Positions 35,266 to 43,422 of a DNA stretch of 64,000 nucleotides are shown here, one piece after another. The position numbers and the translations under genes are program-made. Positions within the stretch are counted from its first letter, which is position 1, and each line of letters begins with the position of its first letter. Under the pieces are notes generated by a model that saw nothing but the letters and a program-made list of their open reading frames with translations, was not told the DNA's origin and did no database searches. Origin of the DNA: an uncultured Blautia sp. (GTDB lineage: Bacteria; Bacillota; Clostridia; Lachnospirales; Lachnospiraceae); the NCBI GenBank assembly GCA_900543715.1, contig UQSX01000006.1, positions 14,940 through 78,939 on the forward strand, in the 5' to 3' direction.

Positions 35266-37427
35266 ATGTGGGAGTAATCTTAGGTGAACGTTATGAGGTT
35301 GTGAGCCGGATCGGATCCGGGGGCATGGCCGATGTATATAAAGCAAAAGACCATAAGCTGAACCGTTTTGTGGCTATGAAGGTCCTGAAGCCGGAGTTCA
35401 GTGCAGATACCAATTTTATCCGTAAATTTCAAAGAGAGGCCCAGGCAGCCGCCGGGCTGGCACATCCCAATGTGGTAAATGTCTTTGACGTAGGGGAGGA
35501 TCAGGGCGTTAATTACATCGTGATGGAGCTGGTAGAAGGAATCACTCTGAAAGAGTATATTTCCAAGAAAGGCAAGCTGACGGTAAAGGAAGCTACCAGC
35601 ATTGCCATTCAGGTTTCTATGGGGCTGGAGGCAGCCCATAACCGGAATATCGTACACCGGGATATCAAGCCTCAGAATATTATTATCTCAACAGACGGCA
35701 AGGTAAAGGTGACAGACTTTGGAATCGCCAGAGTGGCCTCTTCCAATACTATCAGTACAAATGCCATGGGTTCTGTACATTACAGCTCACCGGAACAGGT
35801 CCGGGGAGGATACAGCGATTTTAAGAGTGACATCTATTCTCTTGGTATTACCATGTATGAGATGGTTACCGGAAGAGTTCCTTTTGACGGAGATACTACA
35901 GTAGCTATTGCTATCAAGCATCTCCAGGATGAGATGGTCCCGCCTTCTCATTATGTGCCGGATCTGCCTCACAGCCTGGAAGACATTATCTTAAAATGTA
36001 CTCAGAAAAGTCCTGACAGGAGATACAGTACTCTGGCAGAACTGATCAACGATCTGAAACACTCGCTGATAGATCCGAATGGAAACTTTGTAAATCTTTC
36101 TCCTCTCAGCAATCATGCCCAGACGATCATGATCACGCCGGATGAGATGAAGGAGATCCAGAACAGCAGCTACTCCCGTAATTCCGATTATGATGAGGAT
36201 GATGATGAGAGAGAAGAGGACTACGACGAGGAAGAAGATGAAGATGAGGATGATGACGACGAAAGAGGCGGCATCAATACCAAACTGGAAAAGGCTATGA
36301 CTATCGGCGGCCTGATCATCGGCGCAGTGATCATCTGTATATTGATATATGTGGTAGCTTCTGCTGCAGGAATTATCGGCGGCTCCGGAAATGATGATCA
36401 GACACAGCAGGAGACCACAGATACCCAGAATATGGTGACTGTTCCTGACCTTACAAATATGACAGAAGATCAGGCTATGGATGCCCTGAACAATCTGAGC
36501 CTGGGAGGCCATAAGGCGGGAGAGGAAGCTTCCGATACAGTACCGGAAGGGCAGGTCTGCAGACAGGATCCGGCTGAAGGCGAGGAAGTGGAGCCAAATA
36601 CCCAGGTAAATTTTTATGTGAGTACAGGACCTGCTGAAACAGAGGAAGAGACTGTGACGATTCCTACAGGACTGATCGGACAGACACTCAGCGAAGTACA
36701 GTCTCAGCTTCAGGAACTGGGACTTGACCCAAGTAATATCCAGCGGGAGCAGAATGCAGACGCTGATGTGGGAACTGTAACTGCGCTGGATCCCGGTGAA
36801 GGTTCTGAAGTGGCCGTGGGAAGCCAGGTGACGATTACTGTCAGCACCGGAGAAGGCGATACCATGACAACAGTTCCGGACGTCAGGGGCTATGAAGAGG
36901 CTGATGCTGTGGAAATTGTAGAGGATCAGGGGCTGATCGCAAAGGTGGAACACAGCTACAGCGCAGACGCCGGAGTTGGATACGGCCAGGTTTACGAACT
37001 TACGCCTCAGGGAGGACAGCGGATCGAACAGGGAAGTATCATCACTCTTAAAGTCCTGACAGAAGAAACGGAAGCAGAGACAGATACAGAGTCTGAAGAT
37101 GACCAGTCAACAGAGACCAGTACCGGAGGTGCTACAGGCTCTACAGACAGAAGCCTCAGCATTGTGCAGCCGGACAGCTATGACGGACAGCGGGAGGTGC
37201 GTATCCGCCTTGTTTCCGCTGATGAGAGCAGCAGCGCAGGAGCTGATGACGGTACAGTAATTCTTCAGGATCAGGTGCTGACCTTTACAGAGAACAGCAG
37301 AGGAGAAATGGTCTATGACCTGGGGAGCGTCCAGTATGAAAACGGAGATGTCCTCTTTTTCGATGTAAAAGAGGACAGCGGAGACTATACGACGATCTGG
37401 AGTTATAATTTACAAGTAAATGAGTAG
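35259..37427 (+). CDS. prkC: PASTA-domain Ser/Thr kinase (PrkC/Stk type)
   Basis: 722 residues. The kinase domain (about 10-275) has the Gly loop IGSGGMADVY, lysine in VAMKVLK, catalytic D135 in HRDIKPQN, DFG and GSVHYSSPEQ. An extremely acidic Asp/Glu stretch (about 307-332) precedes the membrane helix (about 346-372). Three PASTA repeats (about 392-592) follow; these bind peptidoglycan fragments in the family. After a Thr/Ser/Glu linker comes an extra C-terminal domain of about 100 residues (QREVRIRLVSADES, LQDQVLTFTENSRGEMVYDL) that I do not recognise. With Stp it controls wall growth and germination-type responses. Confidence 0.95.
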   Translation: MLNVGVILGERYEVVSRIGSGGMADVYKAKDHKLNRFVAMKVLKPEFSADTNFIRKFQREAQAAAGLAHPNVVNVFDVGEDQGVNYIVMELVEGITLKEYISKKGKLTVKEATSIAIQVSMGLEAAHNRNIVHRDIKPQNIIISTDGKVKVTDFGIARVASSNTISTNAMGSVHYSSPEQVRGGYSDFKSDIYSLGITMYEMVTGRVPFDGDTTVAIAIKHLQDEMVPPSHYVPDLPHSLEDIILKCTQKSPDRRYSTLAELINDLKHSLIDPNGNFVNLSPLSNHAQTIMITPDEMKEIQNSSYSRNSDYDEDDDEREEDYDEEEDEDEDDDDERGGINTKLEKAMTIGGLIIGAVIICILIYVVASAAGIIGGSGNDDQTQQETTDTQNMVTVPDLTNMTEDQAMDALNNLSLGGHKAGEEASDTVPEGQVCRQDPAEGEEVEPNTQVNFYVSTGPAETEEETVTIPTGLIGQTLSEVQSQLQELGLDPSNIQREQNADADVGTVTALDPGEGSEVAVGSQVTITVSTGEGDTMTTVPDVRGYEEADAVEIVEDQGLIAKVEHSYSADAGVGYGQVYELTPQGGQRIEQGSIITLKVLTEETEAETDTESEDDQSTETSTGGATGSTDRSLSIVQPDSYDGQREVRIRLVSADESSSAGADDGTVILQDQVLTFTENSRGEMVYDLGSVQYENGDVLFFDVKEDSGDYTTIWSYNLQVNE

Positions 37428-37441
37428 CAAATGAAACAGGA

Positions 37442-37506
37442 AAACTGCTCTGGCAGACAGAACCGGAATTTTCCAGGAAAATGTCTGTCAGGGCAGTTTC
37501 TTTTTG
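37442..37506 (+). terminator. Intrinsic terminator after prkC
   Basis: Eighteen-base arms (37442-37459 and about 37482-37499, two G-T wobbles) are followed by CTTTTTGTTTT, ending the translation/phosphosignalling operon. Confidence 0.85.
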
Positions 37507-37511
37507 TTTTG

Positions 37512-37540
37512 TTGCCTTTCAAGAGAAAAAAGTATATAAT
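37512..37540 (+). promoter_or_regulatory. Sigma-A-type promoter of the rsgA operon
   Basis: TTGCCT (37512-37517), a 17-bp spacer and a perfect TATAAT (37535-37540) lie just after the prkC terminator and upstream of rsgA. Confidence 0.65.
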
Positions 37541-37613
37541 GACACCAGAGTCCATGAAAAGAGGAACTTTGACATATTGAAAAAGAAAATTTATGTGGAT
37601 GCAGGGAGGTAAG

Positions 37614-38492
37614 ATGCAGGGAAGAATTATTAAAGGGATCGGAGGTTTTTATTATGTAGATTCCGGGAAAGGACAAGTTTATGAATGCCGGGCAAAGGGA
37701 ATCTTCCGGAAAGAAAAACTGAAGCCTCTGGTAGGAGACTATGCGGAGATCGAAGTCATTGATGAAAAAGAGAAGACAGGAAATGTGACAGCGATCCTGC
37801 CCAGGAAAAATCAGCTGATCCGCCCTGCAGTAGCCAATATAGACCAGGCGCTGGTCATTTTTGCAGCAAAGGAGCCCAATCCTAATTTTATGCTCCTGGA
37901 CAGGTTTCTGATCACTATGGAGCGGCAGAACGTGCCTGTGATCATATGCCTGAATAAGGAAGATCTGGGGGAGAAAGAGAAAATAAAAGAGATAGTGGAG
38001 ACCTATTCGGCCTGCGGCTACCAGGTCCTTGTTACCAGCGCACAGCTGGAGCTGGGAATCCGGGAGCTGGAGCAGGCGCTTAAAGGAAAGACTACTGCGG
38101 TAGCCGGTCCTTCCGGGGCAGGCAAGTCTTCCCTGACAAATCTTCTGGCTCCTGATGTGCAGATGGAAACAGGGGAAATCAGCAGAAAACTTGGCAGAGG
38201 GCGGCATACCACCCGTCATTCCCAGCTGATTTTGCTGAATGAGGATACATATCTTATGGACACCCCGGGATTTACATCCTTTTATGTGGAAGATATGGAG
38301 AAAGAAGAGCTGCGGCATTATTTTCCGGAGTTTGCCCCCTATGAAGGCACCTGCCGTTTTCAGGGATGCACCCATACCCATGAGCCCGGATGTATGGTGA
38401 AAGAAGCTCTGAAAGAGGGAAAGATCAGTTCCCAAAGATATGAAAATTATCAGGAAATATACAAAGAATTAGAAGAGAAAAGGAGATACTGA
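37614..38492 (+). CDS. rsgA: Ribosome small-subunit maturation GTPase RsgA
   Basis: The ATG at 37614 has GGGAGG five bases upstream; an upstream in-frame ATG at 37593 lacks one. 292 residues. An OB-fold is followed by a circularly permuted GTPase (NKED before the P-loop GPSGAGKSSL; switch region RHTTRHSQL; DTPGFTSF) and a C-terminal zinc site (CRFQGCTHTHEPGC). It checks 30S maturation. It is followed closely by rpe and thiN. Confidence 0.96.
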   Translation: MQGRIIKGIGGFYYVDSGKGQVYECRAKGIFRKEKLKPLVGDYAEIEVIDEKEKTGNVTAILPRKNQLIRPAVANIDQALVIFAAKEPNPNFMLLDRFLITMERQNVPVIICLNKEDLGEKEKIKEIVETYSACGYQVLVTSAQLELGIRELEQALKGKTTAVAGPSGAGKSSLTNLLAPDVQMETGEISRKLGRGRHTTRHSQLILLNEDTYLMDTPGFTSFYVEDMEKEELRHYFPEFAPYEGTCRFQGCTHTHEPGCMVKEALKEGKISSQRYENYQEIYKELEEKRRY

Positions 38493-38496
38493 TTTC

Positions 38497-39180
38497 ATGG
38501 AATATCAATTATGCCCTTCTATCCTGGCAGCAGATTTCTGGCGCTTGGGAGAGGAGACCACCCAGGTAGAAAAAGCGGGAGTGCAGTGGCTCCACATTGA
38601 CATTATGGATGGACATTTTGTACCTACAGTCTCTATGGGAGTCCCTGTAGTGGCTTCTGTCAGAAAAGCTTCCGGCCTTTTTTTGGACGTGCATATTATG
38701 GCTGAAGAACCGTCTCATCTGGTGAAGGAATTTGCCAAGGCCGGTGCAGATATGATCACCATCCATGCAGAAGCCTGTGTACATTTGGACAGGACCCTCC
38801 GTCTGATCCATGAACAGGGCTGCAAAGCAGGAATCGCCATCAATCCTGCTACACCGGTTTCCATTTTGGAAGAGGTGCTGGAGCTGGCAGATATGGTGCT
38901 GATAATGACGGTGAACCCCGGCTTTGGAGGCCAGAAATATATCTCCTATTGTACAGACAAGATCCGCCGGTTAAGAGAGATGGCTAAAAGCAGAGGAAAA
39001 GATCTGGATATCGAAGTGGACGGAGGGATCAACAGGGAGACGATCCGCACTGTACTGGAAGCAGGCGCCAATGTGATCGTGGCGGGTTCTGCCGTATTCG
39101 GAGGAGATATCCAGAGAAATGTAAAAGATCTGAAAGGAATCATAGAGGAATATGAACACGATACTGGTCTGCGGCGGTGA
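38497..39180 (+). CDS. rpe: Ribulose-phosphate 3-epimerase
   Basis: 227 residues of TIM-barrel fold with the family motifs CPSILAADFWRL, HIDIMDGHFVPTVSMG, DVHIMAEEP, MTVNPGFGGQKY and EVDGGINRETI. It interconverts ribulose-5-phosphate and xylulose-5-phosphate. An AAGGAG site lies at the end of rsgA, four bases separate the genes, and the 3' end overlaps thiN by 29 bp. Confidence 0.96.
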   Translation: MEYQLCPSILAADFWRLGEETTQVEKAGVQWLHIDIMDGHFVPTVSMGVPVVASVRKASGLFLDVHIMAEEPSHLVKEFAKAGADMITIHAEACVHLDRTLRLIHEQGCKAGIAINPATPVSILEEVLELADMVLIMTVNPGFGGQKYISYCTDKIRRLREMAKSRGKDLDIEVDGGINRETIRTVLEAGANVIVAGSAVFGGDIQRNVKDLKGIIEEYEHDTGLRR

Positions 39181-39805
39181 GATAGAGGACAGCTTTGCCC
39201 TTTCTGTTTTTGACAGAATCCGGCCGGATTGCATTATCGGGATTGACAGAGGACTGGAATTCTGTTATAAGTACAATATTGTTCCAAACTATATTTTGGG
39301 GGATTTCGACAGCATTTCTCCGAAAATCCTGTCTTTTTATGAAGGCGGAGAAATACCGGTGAAACGGTTTCAGCCGGAAAAAGACGCCACGGATACCAGA
39401 ATCGGTCTGGAGCTTGCTATGAAGCTGGGAAGTCAAAAAATTTTTCTGCTGGGAGCTACGGGAGGCCGGCTGGATCACTATATGGCTAATGTGAAATCAT
39501 TACTTATTCCCATGGAGCAGGGAGTACAGGCCTGGATACTGGACAGCCAGAATGCTATTACGGTACTGGACCAGGGAACTAAGCTGAAAAAAGACCGGCA
39601 GTTTGGAAAGTATGTATCTTTTTTTACCATGGGAGACCGTGTGGAGGGGGTGACTTTGACAGGTTTTAAATACCCTCTGAAGGATCATACCCTGGTGAAT
39701 TCAGACGAGATCGGAGTCAGCAATGAGATCCAGGAGGACAGCGCTGAGATCACTTTCCGGTCCGGTGTGGTTTTGATGATCATGTCGAAAGACAGAAATA
39801 TATAA
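39152..39805 (+). CDS. thiN: Thiamine pyrophosphokinase
   Basis: 217 residues. The N-terminal domain has IGIDRGLEF and YILGDFDSISP, and the ATP-binding part has KDATDTRIGLELA and LLGATGGRLDHYMANV, all diagnostic of thiamine diphosphokinases. It makes the cofactor thiamine diphosphate. It overlaps rpe by 29 bp; the rsgA-rpe-thiN order is common in Firmicutes. No TPP riboswitch was seen. Confidence 0.94.
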   Translation: MNTILVCGGEIEDSFALSVFDRIRPDCIIGIDRGLEFCYKYNIVPNYILGDFDSISPKILSFYEGGEIPVKRFQPEKDATDTRIGLELAMKLGSQKIFLLGATGGRLDHYMANVKSLLIPMEQGVQAWILDSQNAITVLDQGTKLKKDRQFGKYVSFFTMGDRVEGVTLTGFKYPLKDHTLVNSDEIGVSNEIQEDSAEITFRSGVVLMIMSKDRNI

Positions 39806-39825
39806 CAAAGAGAGGAATATTCACT

Positions 39826-40923
39826 ATGAAGTTAGGAATTGTGGGACTGCCCAATGTAGGCAAAAGCACATTATTTAATTCACTTACAAAGGCAGGGGCA
39901 GAGTCGGCGAACTATCCCTTCTGCACCATTGACCCCAATGTAGGAATCGTGGCAGTGCCTGACGAGAGACTGAAGCTGCTGGGGGATTTTTATCATTCAA
40001 AGAAAGTGACTCCGGCGGTGATTGAATTTGTAGATATTGCAGGACTGGTAAAAGGGGCATCCAAAGGGGAAGGACTGGGGAACCAGTTCCTGGCAAATAT
40101 CCGGGAGGTAGACGCGATCGTCCATGTGGTGCGCTGTTTTGAAGACGAAAATGTGGTCCATGTAGACGGCTCCATTGATCCTATGAGAGATATTGAGACC
40201 ATTAACCTGGAGCTGATCTTCTCTGACCTGGAGATCCTGGAGAGAAGGATCGCTAAAACCACAAAGACAGCCAGAATGGACAAGGAAGCCGCAAAAGAGC
40301 TTGAATTTTTGAAGAAGATCAAAGCCCATCTGGAAGACGGCAGGCCGGCGTCTACTATAGAACTGGAGGACGAGGACCAGGAAGGTTATATGAAAGAATA
40401 TAATCTTCTTACCTATAAACCAGTGATCTATGCTGCAAATGTATCAGAGGATGATCTGGCCGATGACGCTCAATCAAATCCTCATGTACAGAAAGTCAGA
40501 GAGTATGCCAAGGAGACAGGAAGCGAAGTTTTTGCTCTGTGCGCAGAGATTGAACAGGAGATTTCCGAGCTGGACGATGATGAGAAAAAAGAATTTCTGG
40601 AGGATCTGGGGATCAAACAGTCTGGACTGGAAAAGCTTATTGTGGCCAGCTACCGGCTGCTGGGACTTCTGAGCTTCCTTACATCAGGGGAAGACGAGAC
40701 CAGGGCCTGGACTATTAAGGTAGGGACCAAGGCGCCTCAGGCTGCAGGAAAGATCCACTCAGACTTTGAGAGAGGATTTATTAAAGCAGAAGTGGTGAAT
40801 TACCGGGATCTGCTGGAGAGCGGTTCCTATGCGGGAGCCAGGGAAAAAGGTCTGGTCCGCATGGAAGGAAAGGATTATGTGGTTCAGGACGGAGATGTGA
40901 TTCTTTTCCGGTTTAATGTATAA
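39826..40923 (+). CDS. ychF: Ribosome-binding ATPase YchF (Obg-related)
   Basis: 365 residues. The P-loop is GLPNVGKSTLFNS, the switch motif is DIAGLVKGASKGEGLGNQFL, a coiled coil spans about 130-190, and the C-terminal TGS-like domain ends KDYVVQDGDVILFRFNV. YchF binds ATP in preference to GTP and associates with ribosomes and stress responses. It is probably co-transcribed from the rsgA promoter, 20 bp after thiN. Confidence 0.95.
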   Translation: MKLGIVGLPNVGKSTLFNSLTKAGAESANYPFCTIDPNVGIVAVPDERLKLLGDFYHSKKVTPAVIEFVDIAGLVKGASKGEGLGNQFLANIREVDAIVHVVRCFEDENVVHVDGSIDPMRDIETINLELIFSDLEILERRIAKTTKTARMDKEAAKELEFLKKIKAHLEDGRPASTIELEDEDQEGYMKEYNLLTYKPVIYAANVSEDDLADDAQSNPHVQKVREYAKETGSEVFALCAEIEQEISELDDDEKKEFLEDLGIKQSGLEKLIVASYRLLGLLSFLTSGEDETRAWTIKVGTKAPQAAGKIHSDFERGFIKAEVVNYRDLLESGSYAGAREKGLVRMEGKDYVVQDGDVILFRFNV

Positions 40924-41043
40924 AACCTGAAAAAATCAGAAATCCTACTTTCATCTGAAAAGATAAAGTTTTATCTGCGGCCTGTATGTGCGCAGGGTTG
41001 GTACTGGAAGATTAATGTTGGAAAGAACTGCAGGAGTTAATAA

Positions 41044-41256
41044 ATGACACAGATAGAACTGGAAAGAAAAATTGAGAATACAAGGGAAGATCTGAATGCC
41101 GCTATAGCCGGGAACATGACAAAAAGCAGGATCCTGGATATCAGCCGCCTTTTGGATGGACTTATCGAAGAGTACCTGGATCAGAATGGGTCCAGGAAAG
41201 GAACAGAAGATGAACAGGCTCTCTATATGGGAAAGGGCCGGCAAAAAGGCTGTTAA
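41044..41256 (+). CDS. Spo0E-like aspartyl-phosphate phosphatase
   Basis: 70 residues with the short Spo0E pattern: IENTREDLNAAI in helix 1 and the signature ISRLLDGLIEEYL in helix 2, where the family has S-x-x-LD-x-LI-x-x-Y. These small proteins dephosphorylate Spo0A and delay sporulation. AGGAG lies eight bases before the ATG. A strong terminator follows. Presence of sigE and spoIIGA in the same window makes this role credible. Confidence 0.75.
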   Translation: MTQIELERKIENTREDLNAAIAGNMTKSRILDISRLLDGLIEEYLDQNGSRKGTEDEQALYMGKGRQKGC

Positions 41257-41277
41257 GAGGAGTCTTCCGAAAAAGAA

Positions 41278-41325
41278 GCCGCTGCATTTGCACAGGATGA
41301 GTGCAGGTGCGGCGGCCTTTTTGTT
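41278..41325 (+). terminator. Intrinsic terminator after the Spo0E-like gene
   Basis: Sixteen-base arms (41278-41293 and 41301-41316, three G-T wobbles) followed by CTTTTTG separate this gene from the division cluster. Confidence 0.88.
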
Positions 41326-41349
41326 TTTCTGAAAAAACATATGTTCCTC

Positions 41350-41425
41350 TTGCGTTTTCCTCTTTATTAGTATAGAATGGGCATATAAGTGGTAGAAAGT
41401 GGTGAAAAGTGGTGACAAATGGGTA
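41350..41425 (+). promoter_or_regulatory. Division-cluster promoter with MraZ operator repeats
   Basis: TTGCGT (41350-41355), 17 bp and TAGAAT (41373-41378) form a plausible promoter. Immediately downstream AAGTGGT repeats start at 41387, 41397 and 41407, with a degenerate AAATGGG at 41417: four copies with exact 10-bp period, the form bound by MraZ in Firmicutes and mollicutes. MraZ, encoded just after, probably autorepresses here. Confidence 0.75.
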
Positions 41426-41507
41426 GTTGATGGCAGAAGCAGCCCATATGAACCATGGAGGACACGAAGGGGAGAATCGTATCCTCACGAAAGAAGGTGA
41501 CGTTCAT

Positions 41508-41939
41508 ATGTTCATGGGAGAGTACAGTCATACGATTGACGCAAAGGGGAGGATGATCATACCTTCTAAGTTCCGGGAGGAACTTGGAGAGGAGTTCGTG
41601 CTTACCAAAGGCTTAGACGGATGTCTGTCGATCTATCCCAAGGATGAATGGAAAAACTTTGAAGAAAAGCTGAAAGCTTTACCACTTAATGATAAAAATG
41701 CAAGAGCCTTCTTACGTTTCTTTGTAGCCAGTGCAACAATGTGTGAATTGGACAGGCAGGGGAGAATTCTCGTACCGCAGACGCTTCGGGAATTTGCCGG
41801 TCTTAATAAGGATGTGGTGCTGACTGGCAATCTTACAAGGATTGAAGTCTGGAGTAAGGAAAAATGGCTGGAGAACAGCAATTATGAAGATATGGATGCC
41901 ATTGCACAGGGTATGCAGGATATGGGCATTGTAATCTGA
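41508..41939 (+). CDS. mraZ: Transcriptional regulator MraZ
   Basis: The ATG at 41508 has AAGGTGA eight bases upstream and gives the usual clostridial start MFMGEYSHTIDAKGRMIIP; the 27-codon upstream extension is not family-like. 143 residues with two SpoVT/AbrB-type half-domains, each with a DxxGR core (DAKGRMIIPSKFR; DRQGRILVPQTLR). It binds repeats in its own promoter and tunes division-gene expression. First gene of the dcw cluster. Confidence 0.95.
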   Translation: MFMGEYSHTIDAKGRMIIPSKFREELGEEFVLTKGLDGCLSIYPKDEWKNFEEKLKALPLNDKNARAFLRFFVASATMCELDRQGRILVPQTLREFAGLNKDVVLTGNLTRIEVWSKEKWLENSNYEDMDAIAQGMQDMGIVI

Positions 41940-41957
41940 GAAAGCCAGGAGAAAAAG

Positions 41958-42899
41958 ATGGAATTTAAACACCAATCCGTATTACTGGAAGAGACTGTCC
42001 GGAATTTAAGGGTAAAACCGGATGGGATTTATGTAGATGGAACACTGGGAGGCGGCGGACATTCCTATGCGGTATGTCAGCAGCTATCTGCCAAGGGGAG
42101 CTTGATAGGTATAGACCAGGATGAAGCTGCGATAAAAGCTGCGGGTGAAAGATTAAAAGAATTCGGGGAGAATGTAACGATCATCCGCAGCAACTATTGC
42201 AACATGAAAAAAGAATTACAGAAGATTGGAATCGCATCGGTAGATGGGATTATTTTAGATTTGGGGGTATCTTCCTACCAATTGGACAACAAGGATCGAG
42301 GCTTTACGTACAGGGAAGATGTCCCTCTTGACATGCGTATGGATCAGAGGAATCCCCGGACAGCCAGGGATATTGTGAATACCTACAGTGAGAAAGAACT
42401 GTACCGCATTATCCGGGATTACGGGGAAGATAAATTCGCAAAAAATATCGCCAAGCATATCTGTCTGGCAAGACAGGAGAAATCTATAGAGACCACGGGA
42501 GAACTGGCGGAGATCATTAAACACGCCATTCCTATGAAAATGAGGGCTGTAGGAGGCCATCCGGCCAAACGGACTTTCCAGGCTATCCGGATCGAACTGA
42601 ATCAGGAACTGGATGTTTTAAGAGACAGCCTGGATGATATGATCGACCTTTTGAATGACGGCGGAAGAATCTGCATTATTACTTTTCATTCTCTGGAGGA
42701 CAGGATCGTAAAGACGATTTTCAGGAGAAATGAGAATCCATGCACCTGCCCGCCGGATTTTCCTATATGTGTATGTGGGAAGAGATCAAAGGGAAAAGTG
42801 ATCACAAGAAAGCCGATTCTTCCAAGTGAGGAAGAATTAGAGCATAACAGCCGGTCCAAGAGTGCTAAGCTGAGGGTATTTGAGCGGGTGAAAGAGTAA
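41958..42899 (+). CDS. rsmH: 16S rRNA m4C1402 methyltransferase RsmH
   Basis: 313 residues with the SAM-binding start [46 protein letters not shown] and [12 protein letters not shown]. It methylates C1402 of 16S rRNA. It follows mraZ by 18 bp in the conserved order. Confidence 0.97.
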   Translation: MEFKHQSVLLEETVRNLRVKPDGIYVDGTLGGGGHSYAVCQQLSAKGSLIGIDQDEAAIKAAGERLKEFGENVTIIRSNYCNMKKELQKIGIASVDGIILDLGVSSYQLDNKDRGFTYREDVPLDMRMDQRNPRTARDIVNTYSEKELYRIIRDYGEDKFAKNIAKHICLARQEKSIETTGELAEIIKHAIPMKMRAVGGHPAKRTFQAIRIELNQELDVLRDSLDDMIDLLNDGGRICIITFHSLEDRIVKTIFRRNENPCTCPPDFPICVCGKRSKGKVITRKPILPSEEELEHNSRSKSAKLRVFERVKE

Positions 42900-42927
42900 G
42901 GGCAGAACGCCCGAAAGGGAGAGTTTC

Positions 42928-43410
42928 ATGGCAAGTACAAGGAACCGAAACAAATACGACAACAGAAAAAGGCAGAGATATACCGGTTATTATGAAGATG
43001 GTAATGCGGCCCGGCGTTTGGAAGAGGTACCTGAACAGCCAAAAAAAGAACTGAGCAGAAGGGCCAGGAGAAATCGGGCTAAAAGTACCAATATAAGCAG
43101 AGGGTATATTGTTTTCCTCAGCCTGGTATGCGCCCTTGCCACTGCGGCCTGTGTGCACTATATAAAGCTTACTGCTCAGGTTACTGCCCAGAGGAGTGTG
43201 GTTGCTTCTAAAGAACTGGAATTAAACCAGCTTAAAGAAGACAACGACGCATACTACAGCAAGGTGCTTACAAGCGTGGACCTGGATGAGATCCGGGATA
43301 AAGCCATTAACGAGCTGGGTATGCAGTATGCAACAGAAGACCAGATTCGGTACTATACACCGGGAAATAACAGCTATGTAAGACAGTATCAGGATGTCCC
43401 GGAAAACTAA
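42928..43410 (+). CDS. ftsL: FtsL-like cell-division protein
   Basis: 160 residues: a strongly basic cytosolic N-terminus (1 to about 57), one membrane helix (about 58-76, GYIVFLSLVCALATAACVHY) and an outer coiled coil (about 77-110) ending LDEIRDKAINELGM, typical of FtsL/DivIC proteins. Position between rsmH and a class B PBP gene supports FtsL. It would bridge DivIB and FtsI in the divisome. Confidence 0.82.
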   Translation: MASTRNRNKYDNRKRQRYTGYYEDGNAARRLEEVPEQPKKELSRRARRNRAKSTNISRGYIVFLSLVCALATAACVHYIKLTAQVTAQRSVVASKELELNQLKEDNDAYYSKVLTSVDLDEIRDKAINELGMQYATEDQIRYYTPGNNSYVRQYQDVPEN

Positions 43411-43422
43411 GCAGGTGGAAGA

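Noticed and set aside
40961-40976. 7-bp palindrome AGATAAA-GT-TTTATCT after ychF
   Set aside because: Too short and AT-rich for a terminator, and no regulator is suggested by context.
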